Source: CG2-30-68-42 sp037440385
GTDB taxonomy: Bacteria > Pseudomonadota > Gammaproteobacteria > Burkholderiales > Rhodocyclaceae
Direction of reading: 5' to 3'
Length of the DNA stretch: 64,000 nucleotides
Assembly: GCA_037440385.1 (NCBI GenBank)
Contig: JBBIUI010000002.1
Location: 1 to 64,000 of the forward strand
Shown: positions 8,948-16,963 of the stretch, one piece after another
How positions within the stretch are numbered: the first letter of the stretch is position 1
Layout: each line of letters opens with the position of its first letter
Translations under genes and position numbers: made by a program
The notes under the pieces: model-generated
What the model was told of the DNA's origin: nothing
The model's input: the letters and a program-made list of their open reading frames with translations, nothing else
Databases searched by the model: none

Positions 8948-9784
8948 ATGGCCCGCCGCAAACACGAAGAAGCCGCCGAGCATGGCGATCGGTGGCTGGT
9001 GTCCTATGCCGATTTCATCACGCTGCTGTTTGCGTTCTTCGTCGTGATGTACGCGGTGTCCTCGGTCAGCGAGGGCAAGTACCGGGTGCTGTCCGATTCG
9101 CTGGTCGCGGCGTTCCGCAACGTCACCGTCAATTCCAGGGGCATCGAGATGGCGGTTCGCCCGGACGCCCCGCAGATCGCCGCCGCGCTGCCCAGGCCGG
9201 CGCGAAGATCGGCGCGCGAAACCCAGGCCGAAATCCAGCGCCGCGAGGTCAAGGAGAAGATGCGCGGCATGGCCTCCGAGATCCTGCGCGTGCTCGGGCC
9301 GCTGGTGAAGGACGGGCGCGTGCGCGTCACCGAGACGGCGCTCGGCGTGACCGTGGAGATCAATGCCAGCGTGCTGTTCGCGGTGGGCGACGCACGGCTC
9401 GCGCCGGCCGCGGGGAACGCGCTGCGGCAGCTCGCCGGCGTGCTCGCCGGCTCGCAATTCCCGGTCACCGTCGAGGGCCATACCGACGACACGCCGATTC
9501 GCACCGCGCAGTTTCCTTCCAACTGGGAACTGTCGGCGGTGCGTGCCTCCAGCGTGGTGCGCCTGTTCGTCGATGCGGGCGTGCCGGCGCGGCGCCTGAC
9601 GGCGAGCGGCTACGGCGAGCAGCGTCCGGTGGCCGACAACGTGAGCAGCGAAGGACGCGCGCGCAACCGGCGGGTGACGATCCTGATCGAGGCTCCCACC
9701 GTCAGCGACGTTCCGTCGGAGGTGCCGATCGCCCCTGCGGACGGTGTCGCGGCTTCGGTGCCGCCCGCGCCCCGACCCGGATGA
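8948..9784 (+). CDS. motD: Flagellar motor stator protein MotD/MotB type
   Basis: A 278-residue stator B subunit. It has a short basic N-terminus, one membrane helix containing the proton-carrying Asp (SYADFITLLFAFFVVMY), and a C-terminal OmpA-like peptidoglycan-binding domain with the TVEGHTDD and RASSVV/NRRVTI segments. It anchors the stator to the cell wall and forms the proton path with a MotA/MotC subunit. The start follows MotD homologues and the upstream sigma-28-like promoter. The usual motA/motC partner is not adjacent, since the upstream neighbour is the divergent helicase. Confidence 0.87.
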   Translation: MARRKHEEAAEHGDRWLVSYADFITLLFAFFVVMYAVSSVSEGKYRVLSDSLVAAFRNVTVNSRGIEMAVRPDAPQIAAALPRPARRSARETQAEIQRREVKEKMRGMASEILRVLGPLVKDGRVRVTETALGVTVEINASVLFAVGDARLAPAAGNALRQLAGVLAGSQFPVTVEGHTDDTPIRTAQFPSNWELSAVRASSVVRLFVDAGVPARRLTASGYGEQRPVADNVSSEGRARNRRVTILIEAPTVSDVPSEVPIAPADGVAASVPPAPRPG

Positions 9785-9830
9785 GCCGTTGCCATGCTGC
9801 CGCAAGCGCCGTCGTGGATTCGGGCGGCCC

Positions 9831-10316
9831 TCAGGCGCGGTCGATGTGCCGGGCCGCAGGGGCCGCCTGCGCGTGGCCGTCGGGTCCGTAGAGGGCGGCC
9901 TGGTCGGCCAGGGATAGCAGCAGCGAGAGCGCCTGCCGGTTGTGGATCGCACGCATGCGGATCAGCTCGCCATTGCGCCGGTTCATCTCGCGGGCGCGGC
10001 CGGCCGCCTCGCGCAGCCTCTGCCAGCGGCCGCGCACGGCCGAATCCCCGGGTAGCCGATCGAGCCATGCCGCGAACGCTTCGCGCCCGCCGCCCAGGCC
10101 CGCGCCGATCAGGGTCTCGGTGCGCCTGCGCCCGATCTCTGCGAGACGGGAGAACGCAGCGGCTTTTTCCTGGGCGAGCACGACCAGCCGATCGATCTCG
10201 CCTGCCGTCAGTTCGCGCTGCTCGCGATCGAGCAGCCGGATGAAATCGTCGAGCTCGCGGCACTCCTCGTCGAGCAGCATCGCGAGCCGCTCGTCGGCGA
10301 AAGTGGTGCCGTTCAC
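9831..10316 (-). CDS. flgN: Flagellar export chaperone FlgN
   Basis: A 161-residue, strongly helical protein with the FlgN_chaperone layout: an N-terminal LLDREQREL segment, heptad-rich centre and a C-terminal region with NRRNGELIRMRAIHNRQAL. FlgN binds the hook-filament junction proteins FlgK and FlgL and keeps them export-competent in the cytoplasm. It starts with GTG overlapping the flgM stop (GTGA), so the two are translationally coupled. Confidence 0.85.
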   Translation of the reverse strand: MNGTTFADERLAMLLDEECRELDDFIRLLDREQRELTAGEIDRLVVLAQEKAAAFSRLAEIGRRRTETLIGAGLGGGREAFAAWLDRLPGDSAVRGRWQRLREAAGRAREMNRRNGELIRMRAIHNRQALSLLLSLADQAALYGPDGHAQAAPAARHIDRA

Positions 10317-10624
10317 ACGGCGCGGGGCCGGGCGGCGAGCATCTGCCGCACGCTTTCGATCAGGCCGTCCGCCACCTTCTCGGAATCGACCCGGAAGCGG
10401 CCTTCCGCGATGGCCTGCCGGATCTCGGCGACGCGGGCGGGATCGGCCACGGGCACGTTGGCCAGCATGGCTTCCACTTCCTGCAGGCGTCCGGCAAGAG
10501 ACGACAGCCGTACCTGCGCGCCGGCCGGGGCGGCAGGCCCGGCTGCGCTTTTCGCCGGGCGAGCGCGCGAGCCATTCTCGGGAGGCGCGCCGACGGACTT
10601 GACGGAGGCGTTGTCGATTTTCAC
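10313..10624 (-). CDS. flgM: Anti-sigma-28 factor FlgM
   Basis: A 103-residue FlgM. It has the N-terminal KIDN start, a disordered Ala/Pro-rich middle, and the C-terminal sigma-28-binding part (VRLSSLAGRLQEVEAML, then EIRQAIAEGRFRVDSEKVADGLI). It holds sigma-28 inactive until it is exported through the finished hook. The reading frame is open far upstream; the GTG at 10624 is chosen because the protein begins with the conserved VKI and because AAAGGTCAGGA precedes it. A sigma-28 promoter lies about 35 bp upstream, giving the usual autoregulation. Confidence 0.88.
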   Translation of the reverse strand: MKIDNASVKSVGAPPENGSRARPAKSAAGPAAPAGAQVRLSSLAGRLQEVEAMLANVPVADPARVAEIRQAIAEGRFRVDSEKVADGLIESVRQMLAARPRAV

Positions 10625-10658
10625 GGTCCTGACCTTTCTGTGAGCGTTCTCAACCCCG

Positions 10659-10685
10659 CTTACGGCCGTTGCGCGGAAAGCTTGA
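10659..10685 (-). promoter_or_regulatory. Sigma-28 promoter of flgM-flgN
   Basis: On the minus strand TCAAGCTT (10685-10678), an 11-bp spacer and GCCGTAAG (10666-10659) match the sigma-28 consensus TAAAGTTT-N11-GCCGATAA at 6/8 and 5/8 positions with exact spacing. It sits 35 bp before the flgM start. FliA-dependent flgM expression is known in other flagellar systems, so this is a good functional fit. Confidence 0.65.
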
Positions 10686-10794
10686 GCAGCCCCGCGCCGG
10701 CCAACGTGCATTATGCCCCATGCGCTGCCCAACCCCGACCTGCCCGCTCGGTCCTCGAAAATCGACCGGCTTGCGGGCCGATTCCGCCGGGCGG

Positions 10795-11490
10795 CTAATA
10801 CCGGATCTCGACCACACCGTCGGCTCGCGCGAGGCCGCTCAGCGTGCGGCCGGCGGCGGTCCTGACCTGGGTGACCTGTCCGGCGGCGGCGCCGTTCAAT
10901 ACGCGGCCTTCGGTCGACACGTCGAAGCCGGGTCCGCGGGCGAGCACCTTCACGCTCTGCCCCTGGAGCACCGCTTGCGGCGCGCGCAGATGATCCGCGC
11001 GCAGCGGCGATCCCGCGGCCAGTCCGACCCGCGCGCTGCGGCCCAACGCCTGCCCCGGATCGGTCAGCGTGTTCGCGGGCAACTGCGCGAGATCGCCGGT
11101 TCGCGTGGCGAGATCCGCCGCTTCGATCACACGCCCGGCGGCGAGCGGGCGAGCCGCGACCAGGAAGGCCGCGTCGACGCGCACCTGCACCGGAACGAAC
11201 ACGCTCCAGCCCGGAGCGGCCCGGCAGCGCACGCCGACCGCGATGCGGCCCCAGGCGCGCGCGCCCTCGGGCAGATACGCCTCCAATGCGGCGCAAGGCG
11301 CGAGCTTGTTCGACGGGTCGATGTCGCGCACGGTGATGTGGACCGTGCCGGGCAATCCCTGGGTCTGTATGGCGAGGAGCCGCTCGACTGCCTGGCGTAC
11401 CGGCTGAGGGTCCTGGCGGGCAGCGACGCCGGTTGCGGCAGTGGCCGCAAGCACGGCGGCGGCGAGGGCGATCGGTTTCATGCGCGGCAC
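10795..11490 (-). CDS. flgA: Flagellar P-ring assembly chaperone FlgA
   Basis: A 231-residue periplasmic protein with a Sec signal peptide (residues 1 to about 24) and a C-terminal SAF domain with the ADLATRTGDLA and GQSVKVLARGPGF segments. FlgA helps FlgI assemble into the P ring in the periplasm. The gene is divergent from flgB-L across a 380-bp regulatory region. A second in-frame ATG three codons in is an alternative start. Confidence 0.9.
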   Translation of the reverse strand: MPRMKPIALAAAVLAATAATGVAARQDPQPVRQAVERLLAIQTQGLPGTVHITVRDIDPSNKLAPCAALEAYLPEGARAWGRIAVGVRCRAAPGWSVFVPVQVRVDAAFLVAARPLAAGRVIEAADLATRTGDLAQLPANTLTDPGQALGRSARVGLAAGSPLRADHLRAPQAVLQGQSVKVLARGPGFDVSTEGRVLNGAAAGQVTQVRTAAGRTLSGLARADGVVEIRY

Positions 11491-11625
11491 CGGATGAGGT
11501 TCTCGCGGCCGATTGAAGCACGATGCGGCGGCGCGGGTCGAACGGAACAGCGCGCGAAACGCGGTTCAATTCCGCGCATCGCGCCCGGCGGTACCGGCGC
11601 ACGCTGCGGCAAAAGTTGCCGGCAG

Positions 11626-11735
11626 GTGCGGCGAGCGCTTGCCTACGGGTGCGGCAGCGCTTCCTGCTCGTGCGCGGAGCGCTGCGTACATGTGCGCCGA
11701 GCGTTTCCTACACGTGCGCCGGGCGCACGTGCGGA
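11626..11735. repeat. Tandem ~22-bp repeat array upstream of the flgB sigma-54 promoter
   Basis: Five copies of a degenerate unit, GTGCGCCGAGCGCTTCCTAC plus about two bases, start at 11626, 11649, 11670, 11692 and 11714 (steps of 23, 21, 22 and 22 bp). The last copy is partial and forms the inverted repeat GTGCGCC-G-GGCGCAC (11714-11728). A period of two helical turns puts every copy on the same DNA face. It lies about 100-200 bp before the sigma-54 -24 element, where enhancer-binding proteins normally bind, so it may be the binding array of the FlrC-type activator or a FleQ-like regulator. That function is inference. Confidence 0.75.
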
Positions 11736-11831
11736 CGGCGGCAGAGATGCGCGGCGAAACCCGTCCTAATCGGTCGTTCGGGCAGGCGTCGCGCCGCGTA
11801 GGATGCGCCGCGCAAGGTCGGTTGGCGGACG

Positions 11832-11847
11832 TGGCACGGTAACTGCA
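11832..11847 (+). promoter_or_regulatory. Sigma-54 promoter of flgBCDEFGHIJ
   Basis: TGGCACGGTAACTGCA matches the -24/-12 consensus TGGCAC-N5-TTGCA at all but one base and has the required ten bases between the invariant GG and GC. It lies 23 bp before the flgB ATG. The window encodes a matching sigma-54 activator (FlrC type, 35200-36525). Confidence 0.85.
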
Positions 11848-11870
11848 ACGCCACGCACGGGAGGACGGAA

Positions 11871-12272
11871 ATGGTCGATGCGGTTCGTGATCCGTTGCAG
11901 TTCCACCAGCAGGCGCTCGGCATCCGCGCGCAGCGCCAGCAGCTGCTCGCCTCGAACATCGCGAACGCCGATACGCCCCACTACAAGGCGCGTGACATCG
12001 ATTTCCGGCAGGCGCTTGCGAACGCGCAGGGGGCAGCGGGTGCGCGGATCGAACCGGCCCGCACCGCGCCGGGTCATCTCGCCGGGAACCGCACCGGTCC
12101 CGCGGCGGCGGCGCTGTACCGCGCCGAGCGTCAGGGCAGTGTCGACGGCAATACGGTGGATCTCGATGTCGAGCGCGCCGCGTTCGCCGAGAACGCCATC
12201 CAGTTCGAAGCGAACATCGGCTTCATCAACGCCTATCTGCGCATGCTGCAGACGGCGATCCAGGGCCAGTGA
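11871..12272 (+). CDS. flgB: Flagellar proximal rod protein FlgB
   Basis: A 133-residue rod protein with the N-terminal rod motif (QQLLASNIANADTPHYKARDIDF) and the C-terminal helix for axial assembly. FlgB joins the rod to the MS ring/FliE in the periplasm after export. GGGAGG lies eight bases upstream. It is the first gene of the long flgB-to-flgL run. Confidence 0.94.
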   Translation: MVDAVRDPLQFHQQALGIRAQRQQLLASNIANADTPHYKARDIDFRQALANAQGAAGARIEPARTAPGHLAGNRTGPAAAALYRAERQGSVDGNTVDLDVERAAFAENAIQFEANIGFINAYLRMLQTAIQGQ

Positions 12273-12283
12273 AAGGGTTCGTC

Positions 12284-12688
12284 ATGAGTGTGCTGAACGT
12301 GTTCCAGATCGCCGCATCCGCGCTGACCGCGCAGTCCGCCCGCCTGAACGCCGTGGCGAGCAATCTCGCCAACGCGGACAGCGTCGCCGGCGCGGACGGT
12401 CGGCCGTACCGCGCCAAGCAGGTGGTGTTCGAGGCCGCCCCGGCGGGCGATCCGCTCGCCGTGGGCGTGCGCGTGTCGCAGGTCGTCGAGGACGCCGCGC
12501 CGCCGCGGCTCGTGTTCGACCCCAACCATCCCGCAGCCGACGGCAAGGGTTATGTCGCGATGCCCAACGTCAATATCGTGGAAGAGATGGTGAATATGAT
12601 TTCGGCATCACGCTCCTACCAGGCGAATGCCGAGCTGATGAATACCGCGAAGCAGCTCGCGCTGCGCACGCTCGCGATCGGACAGTGA
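12284..12688 (+). CDS. flgC: Flagellar proximal rod protein FlgC
   Basis: A 134-residue rod protein with the flg_bb_rod N-terminus (NAVASNLANADSV) and the C-terminal Flg_bbr_C motif (NIVEEMVNMISASRSYQAN). ATG 12284 is preferred over the in-frame GTG at 12269 because AAAGGG lies between them at ribosome-binding distance and the homologous start is MSVLNVF-like. Confidence 0.94.
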   Translation: MSVLNVFQIAASALTAQSARLNAVASNLANADSVAGADGRPYRAKQVVFEAAPAGDPLAVGVRVSQVVEDAAPPRLVFDPNHPAADGKGYVAMPNVNIVEEMVNMISASRSYQANAELMNTAKQLALRTLAIGQ

Positions 12689-12698
12689 GGAGCCGCAC

Positions 12699-13370
12699 AT
12701 GAGCGCCGTGCAATCGGCAACCGCGCAACAGTCCATCCTCGCCGGGCTCAACGTCGCCCGCCAGGGCCAGGCGACGACGGCCGAGGACTCGCAGAACCGT
12801 TTCCTGACGCTGCTGGTGACGCAGCTCAAGAACCAGGATCCGCTCAATCCGATGGACAACGCCCAGGTCACGTCGCAGCTCGCGCAGATCAGCACCGTCG
12901 ACGGCATCGAGCGCCTGAACCAGACGCTGCAGAAGCTGATGACGAATTCGGCCGATACCCAGGCGCTGCAGGCGGCGGCGCTGGTCGGTCACCAGGTCGC
13001 CGTTGCGGGTCAGGGCCTGAAGGTGTACCAGGGCAGCGGGCTGGCCGGATTCGAACTGTCCGCTCCCGCCGAGCAGGTGAGCATCGCGATCAGCGATGCC
13101 AATGGGTTACCGATGCGCACGCTGCGGCTCGGTGCCGCGGCCGCGGGCACCCATGTCGTCGAGTGGGATGGCAGGACCGACGGCGGCGCGACGGTCGCCG
13201 ACGGCGCATACGTCTTCGAGGTGAGCGCCGTGGCGGGCGGGCAGAAGGTCGATGCGACCGGACTGGAGATCGCGCCGGTGAGCGGTGTGGTGCGCGATGC
13301 GACGGGGGTCGCGCTGGAGCTGGGCACGCTGGGGACGTTCCGGGTTGCGGACGTCAGACAGATCTTCTGA
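12699..13370 (+). CDS. flgD: Hook-capping protein FlgD
   Basis: A 223-residue hook scaffold. The N-terminal domain carries the conserved LLVTQLKNQDPLNPMDNAQ segment. Later parts are the Tudor-like and FlgD Ig-like domains, with LRLGAAAAGTHVVEWDGRTD at about residues 143-162. FlgD caps the growing hook and guides FlgE polymerisation. A GAGGAG site precedes the ATG by six bases. Confidence 0.93.
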   Translation: MSAVQSATAQQSILAGLNVARQGQATTAEDSQNRFLTLLVTQLKNQDPLNPMDNAQVTSQLAQISTVDGIERLNQTLQKLMTNSADTQALQAAALVGHQVAVAGQGLKVYQGSGLAGFELSAPAEQVSIAISDANGLPMRTLRLGAAAAGTHVVEWDGRTDGGATVADGAYVFEVSAVAGGQKVDATGLEIAPVSGVVRDATGVALELGTLGTFRVADVRQIF

Positions 13371-13386
13371 AGGCGAGGACGATGAC

Positions 13387-14646
13387 ATGAGCTTCGAGCA
13401 GGGCTTGAGCGGTCTGAACGGTGCCCAGCGGGCACTGGACGTGATCAGCAACAACGTGGCGAATACCTCGACGGTCGGCTTCAAGCAGTCGCGCGCGCAG
13501 TTCGCCGATGTCTTCGCGGCCACCCTCGAAGGTGCGGCCGGCAGCCAGATCGGCATCGGCACGACGGTGGATTCCGTCGCCCAGCAATTCACGCAGGGCA
13601 ACATCGCGATCACCGACAATCCGCTGGACGTCGCGATCAACGGCGAAGGCTTCTTCCGCATGAGCCGCGACGGCGCGATCAGCTATTCGCGCAACGGCCA
13701 GTTCGTCGTCGACAAGGACGGCTACCTGATCGATGCGCGCAACGACCGGCTCACCGGCTACCCGGCGGATGCCAGCGGAGCGATCCTGACGACGACGCCG
13801 GCGGAGCTGCGCATCGATCCCTCGGACCTGAGCCCGCAGGCCACCGCGAGCGCCGCGGTCGGCATCAATCTCGATTCGCGCGAGGCCGTGCCGGGCGGTG
13901 CCGCTGCCTGGAGCCCGGCCTTCCTCGCTTCGGGCGCGATTCCGACGCCGGACATGTACAACGGATCGACGGCGCTGACGACGTTCGACACGCTGGGCAA
14001 TTCGCACGTGCTGACCCTTTATTTCGTCAAGCAGGCGAGCGCCGGCGACTGGGATGCCTACGCGCAGATGGACACCCCGAGCGCCGCCAACCCGGTGCAG
14101 CTCGCCGCGGCCTCGCCCTCGCTGCAGTTCGACACGGCCGGCGCGCTGGTCAGCACGATGCCGATGTCCCTGTCCTTCCCGGTCACGAGCGGCGCGGCGA
14201 GCCCGCTCGCGTTCAGTGTCGACTTCACCGGCAGCACGCAGTTCGGCGCAGCCTTCGGCGTCAACCGGCTGGTCCAGGACGGCTACACGTCGGGACGGCT
14301 GTCCGGCATGGTCATCGGCGATGACGGCGTGATCAAGGGGCGCTACAGCAACGGCCAGGCGCGTGACCTCGGGCAGATCGTGCTGTCGAACTTCGCCAAC
14401 CCGAACGGGCTCGTGTCGCTGGGCGGCAATCAATGGGCCGAAACGTCGGTATCGGGCGCCCCGCTCACCGGCGCGCCGGGCAGCGGCAGCCTGGGCGTGC
14501 TGCAGGCTGCGGCGCTGGAGGATTCCAACGTCGATCTGACGCAGGAGCTGGTCAACATGATCACCCAGCAGCGCAGCTACCAGGCCAATGCCCAGTCGAT
14601 CCGCACCCAGGATCAGCTGTTGCAGACGCTGGTCAATCTGAGGTGA
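13387..14646 (+). CDS. flgE: Flagellar hook protein FlgE
   Basis: A 419-residue hook monomer. It starts MSFEQGLSGLN, has the SNNVANTSTVGFKQSRAQF rod motif, the TDNPLDVAINGEGFF segment, an FlgE D2 domain in the middle, and ends with DLTQELVNMITQQRSYQAN and the C-terminal helix. ATG 13387 fits family length; the open frame upstream overlaps flgD in another frame and is not used. Confidence 0.95.
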   Translation: MSFEQGLSGLNGAQRALDVISNNVANTSTVGFKQSRAQFADVFAATLEGAAGSQIGIGTTVDSVAQQFTQGNIAITDNPLDVAINGEGFFRMSRDGAISYSRNGQFVVDKDGYLIDARNDRLTGYPADASGAILTTTPAELRIDPSDLSPQATASAAVGINLDSREAVPGGAAAWSPAFLASGAIPTPDMYNGSTALTTFDTLGNSHVLTLYFVKQASAGDWDAYAQMDTPSAANPVQLAAASPSLQFDTAGALVSTMPMSLSFPVTSGAASPLAFSVDFTGSTQFGAAFGVNRLVQDGYTSGRLSGMVIGDDGVIKGRYSNGQARDLGQIVLSNFANPNGLVSLGGNQWAETSVSGAPLTGAPGSGSLGVLQAAALEDSNVDLTQELVNMITQQRSYQANAQSIRTQDQLLQTLVNLR

Positions 14647-14691
14647 TCGTGAGCGCCGTCACGCCGCTGCCCCCGGGCCGCTGAGGACATC

Positions 14692-15432
14692 ATGGACCGT
14701 CTGATCTACGTGGCGATGACGGGGGCGAAGAACACGCTCGGCCGGCAGGCCGCCTCCGCGCACAACCTCGCCAACGCGGCCTCGGCCGGCTATCGCGCAC
14801 AGGAGCATCGCCTGCGCGCCGTCGAGGTGCGCTCGCAGGGGCTGCCCACGCGCGCCTTCGTCGTCGAGGCGAGCATGGGCGCGAACCTCGCGCCCGGCGT
14901 GCTGCAGCCGACCGGCCGCGTGCTCGATGTCGCGATCCAGGGTCCGGGCTGGATCGCGGTCGCCGCGGCCGACGGCACCGAGCGCTATACGCGCAACGGC
15001 AGCCTGGAACTCGGTGCCGGCGGCGTGCTGCAGACGCGGCGCGGGCTTGCGGTGCAGGGCGACGGCGGCCCGATCACGATCCCGCCGAATGTCGAAGTGA
15101 CGATCGCCGCCGACGGCACGGTCTCGACGGTGCCCGCGGGCGGCGCCGCCGGTTCGGTCGTCACGCTCGGGCGCATCAAGCTCGCCAATCCGCCGGCGCA
15201 GGAAATGGTGCGGGGCGAAGACGGCCTGTTCCGCCTGCGCGGCGGCGCGGCGGCCGAGAGCGATCCCAAGGTCGTGCTGGCCTCCGGTCATCTGGAGTCG
15301 AGCAACGTGAATGCGGTCGAGGAGATGGTCAACATGATCTCGGCCGCGAGGCAGTTCGAGATGCAGGTGCAGTTGCTGCGCAGCGCGGAAGAAAACGACC
15401 GCGCGGCGACGCAACTGCTTTCGAGCCGGTAG
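14692..15432 (+). CDS. flgF: Flagellar proximal rod protein FlgF
   Basis: A 246-residue rod protein with the N-terminal motif (ASAHNLANAASAGYRAQ), the central VLDVAIQGPGWIAV segment and the C-terminal SSNVNAVEEMVNMISAARQF motif. FlgF sits between FlgB/FlgC and FlgG in the rod. GAGGAC precedes the ATG. Confidence 0.94.
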   Translation: MDRLIYVAMTGAKNTLGRQAASAHNLANAASAGYRAQEHRLRAVEVRSQGLPTRAFVVEASMGANLAPGVLQPTGRVLDVAIQGPGWIAVAAADGTERYTRNGSLELGAGGVLQTRRGLAVQGDGGPITIPPNVEVTIAADGTVSTVPAGGAAGSVVTLGRIKLANPPAQEMVRGEDGLFRLRGGAAAESDPKVVLASGHLESSNVNAVEEMVNMISAARQFEMQVQLLRSAEENDRAATQLLSSR

Positions 15433-15481
15433 GTTCTGCGATGCGTCAGGCGGTGGCACCGATGAGGAAAGGAAGACTCGC

Positions 15482-16264
15482 ATGATCCGTTCGCTGTGGA
15501 TTGCCAAGACCGGGCTGGAGGCGCAGCAGACCCAGCTCGACGTCATCACGAACAACCTCGCCAACGTCAGCACGCACGGCTTCAAGCGGGCGCGCGCCGT
15601 GTTCGAGGACCTGCTCTACCAGACGTTGCGCCAACCCGGCGCGCAGTCCTCGCAGCAGACCCAGATCCCGTCCGGGCTGCAGATCGGGCTGGGCGCGCGT
15701 CCGATCGCCTCGGAGCGCATCCACATCCAGGGCAATCTCCAGAAGACCGACAACAATCTGGATCTCGCGATCCAGGGACAGGGCTTCTTCCAGGTGCTGA
15801 TGCCCGACGGTACCGCCGCCTACACGCGCGACGGCGCATTCCAGCGCGACAGCCAGGGGCAGATCGTCACCTCGAGCGGTTATCCGCTGCAGCCGGCCAT
15901 CACGGTGCCCGCGAATACGACCTCGATCACGATCGCCCGCGACGGTGTGGTCAGCATCACGCAGGGCGGATCGACGGCGCCGACGCAGATCGGCACGATC
16001 CAGCTCGCGAGCTTCATCAATCCGGGCGGCCTGATGAGCACCGGCGAGAACCTCTATGTGGAGACGGCTTCGAGCGGCACGGCGGCGCTGGGTGCGCCGG
16101 GCACGGGTGGCGCCGGCCTGCTCAACCAGGGCTACGTCGAGACGTCCAACGTCAGCGTCGTCGAGGAACTGGTCAGCATGATCCAGACCCAGCGCGCCTA
16201 CGAAATCAATTCTCGCGCGATCCAGACCTCGGACCAGATGCTGGCCCGGCTCGGACAGTTGTGA
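15482..16264 (+). CDS. flgG: Flagellar distal rod protein FlgG
   Basis: A 260-residue protein, the family's standard length, beginning MIRSLWIAKTGLEAQQTQLD and including the NNLANVSTHGFKRARAVFEDL rod stretch and C-terminal VVEELVSMIQTQRAYEIN. It forms the distal rod that passes through the P and L rings. GAAAGGA lies upstream. An in-frame GTG for flgH overlaps its stop codon. Confidence 0.95.
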   Translation: MIRSLWIAKTGLEAQQTQLDVITNNLANVSTHGFKRARAVFEDLLYQTLRQPGAQSSQQTQIPSGLQIGLGARPIASERIHIQGNLQKTDNNLDLAIQGQGFFQVLMPDGTAAYTRDGAFQRDSQGQIVTSSGYPLQPAITVPANTTSITIARDGVVSITQGGSTAPTQIGTIQLASFINPGGLMSTGENLYVETASSGTAALGAPGTGGAGLLNQGYVETSNVSVVEELVSMIQTQRAYEINSRAIQTSDQMLARLGQL

Positions 16265-16284
16265 GCCGCCCGGGGACACGGGGC

Positions 16285-16950
16285 ATGCGCCGCGCGATCG
16301 CTTCCCTGCTGCCGGCATTCGCGCTCGCCGCGTGCGTGTCGACGACGCCGCCCACCAGCGTGCACCAGCCGATGACGGCCCGCAGCGCGCCGCGCGACGC
16401 GGGCGCGCTCGCCAACGGCGCGATCTATCAGGTGGCGAGCGCACGCCCGCTGTTCGAAGACCGGCGTGCGCGGCTGGTGGGCGACACGCTGACCATCCAG
16501 CTCGCCGAGAAGACCCAGGCTTCGAAGAAGTCCTCCACCGCCGCGGACCGCAACCAGAAGATCGCGGTCACGGCGCCGACCCTCGTCGGCGTGCCCGGCA
16601 AGGGCGCGCAGGGCATTGCGATCGACGCGAACAGCGCCTCGAGCTTCTCGGGCAAGGGCGACTCGGACGCGATGAACGATTTCACCGGCACGATCACGGT
16701 CACCGTGATCGAGGTGCTGCCCAACGGCAACCTGCTGGTGTCGGGCGAGAAGCAGATCTCGATCAACCAGGGACAGGAGTTCGTGCGCTTCTCCGGCGTG
16801 GTCAATCCGATCCACATCACCGGCGCCAACACGGTGACCTCCACCCAGGTGGCGGATGCACGCATCGAGTACAAGGCCAGCGGTTTCCTGAACGAAGCGC
16901 AGGTGATGGGCTGGCTGGCGAGGTTCTTCCTGACTTTCCTGCCGTTCTAG
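16285..16950 (+). CDS. flgH: Flagellar L-ring lipoprotein FlgH
   Basis: A 221-residue outer-membrane lipoprotein. The signal peptide ends in a lipobox (FALAAC) at Cys17. The L-ring domain follows, with RRARLVGDTLTIQLAEKTQA, LLVSGEKQISINQGQEFVRF and the SGVVNP segment. FlgH forms the L ring around the rod. A GTG at 16261 overlapping the flgG stop (GTGA) is an alternative start adding eight residues. Confidence 0.93.
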   Translation: MRRAIASLLPAFALAACVSTTPPTSVHQPMTARSAPRDAGALANGAIYQVASARPLFEDRRARLVGDTLTIQLAEKTQASKKSSTAADRNQKIAVTAPTLVGVPGKGAQGIAIDANSASSFSGKGDSDAMNDFTGTITVTVIEVLPNGNLLVSGEKQISINQGQEFVRFSGVVNPIHITGANTVTSTQVADARIEYKASGFLNEAQVMGWLARFFLTFLPF

Positions 16951-16963
16951 GGATCGGGGGCGC

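Larger units (their letters stand above)
11491..11870. other. flgA-flgB divergent regulatory region
   Basis: There is no gene in these 380 bp that I can support; open frames across it are GC-rich shadows. It holds the 22-bp repeat row (11626-11735), a perfect 7+1+7 inverted repeat at 11714-11728 and the flgB sigma-54 promoter (11832-11847). No promoter for flgA was recognised on the minus strand. Confidence 0.7.

Noticed and set aside
11626..11735. 22-bp repeats as a CRISPR array
   Set aside because: The units abut with no unique spacers, are degenerate, and no cas gene is present.
11513..11842. Open frames in the flgA-flgB spacer
   Set aside because: They cross the repeat array and sigma-54 promoter and encode Arg/Ala-rich low-complexity peptides without ribosome binding sites.
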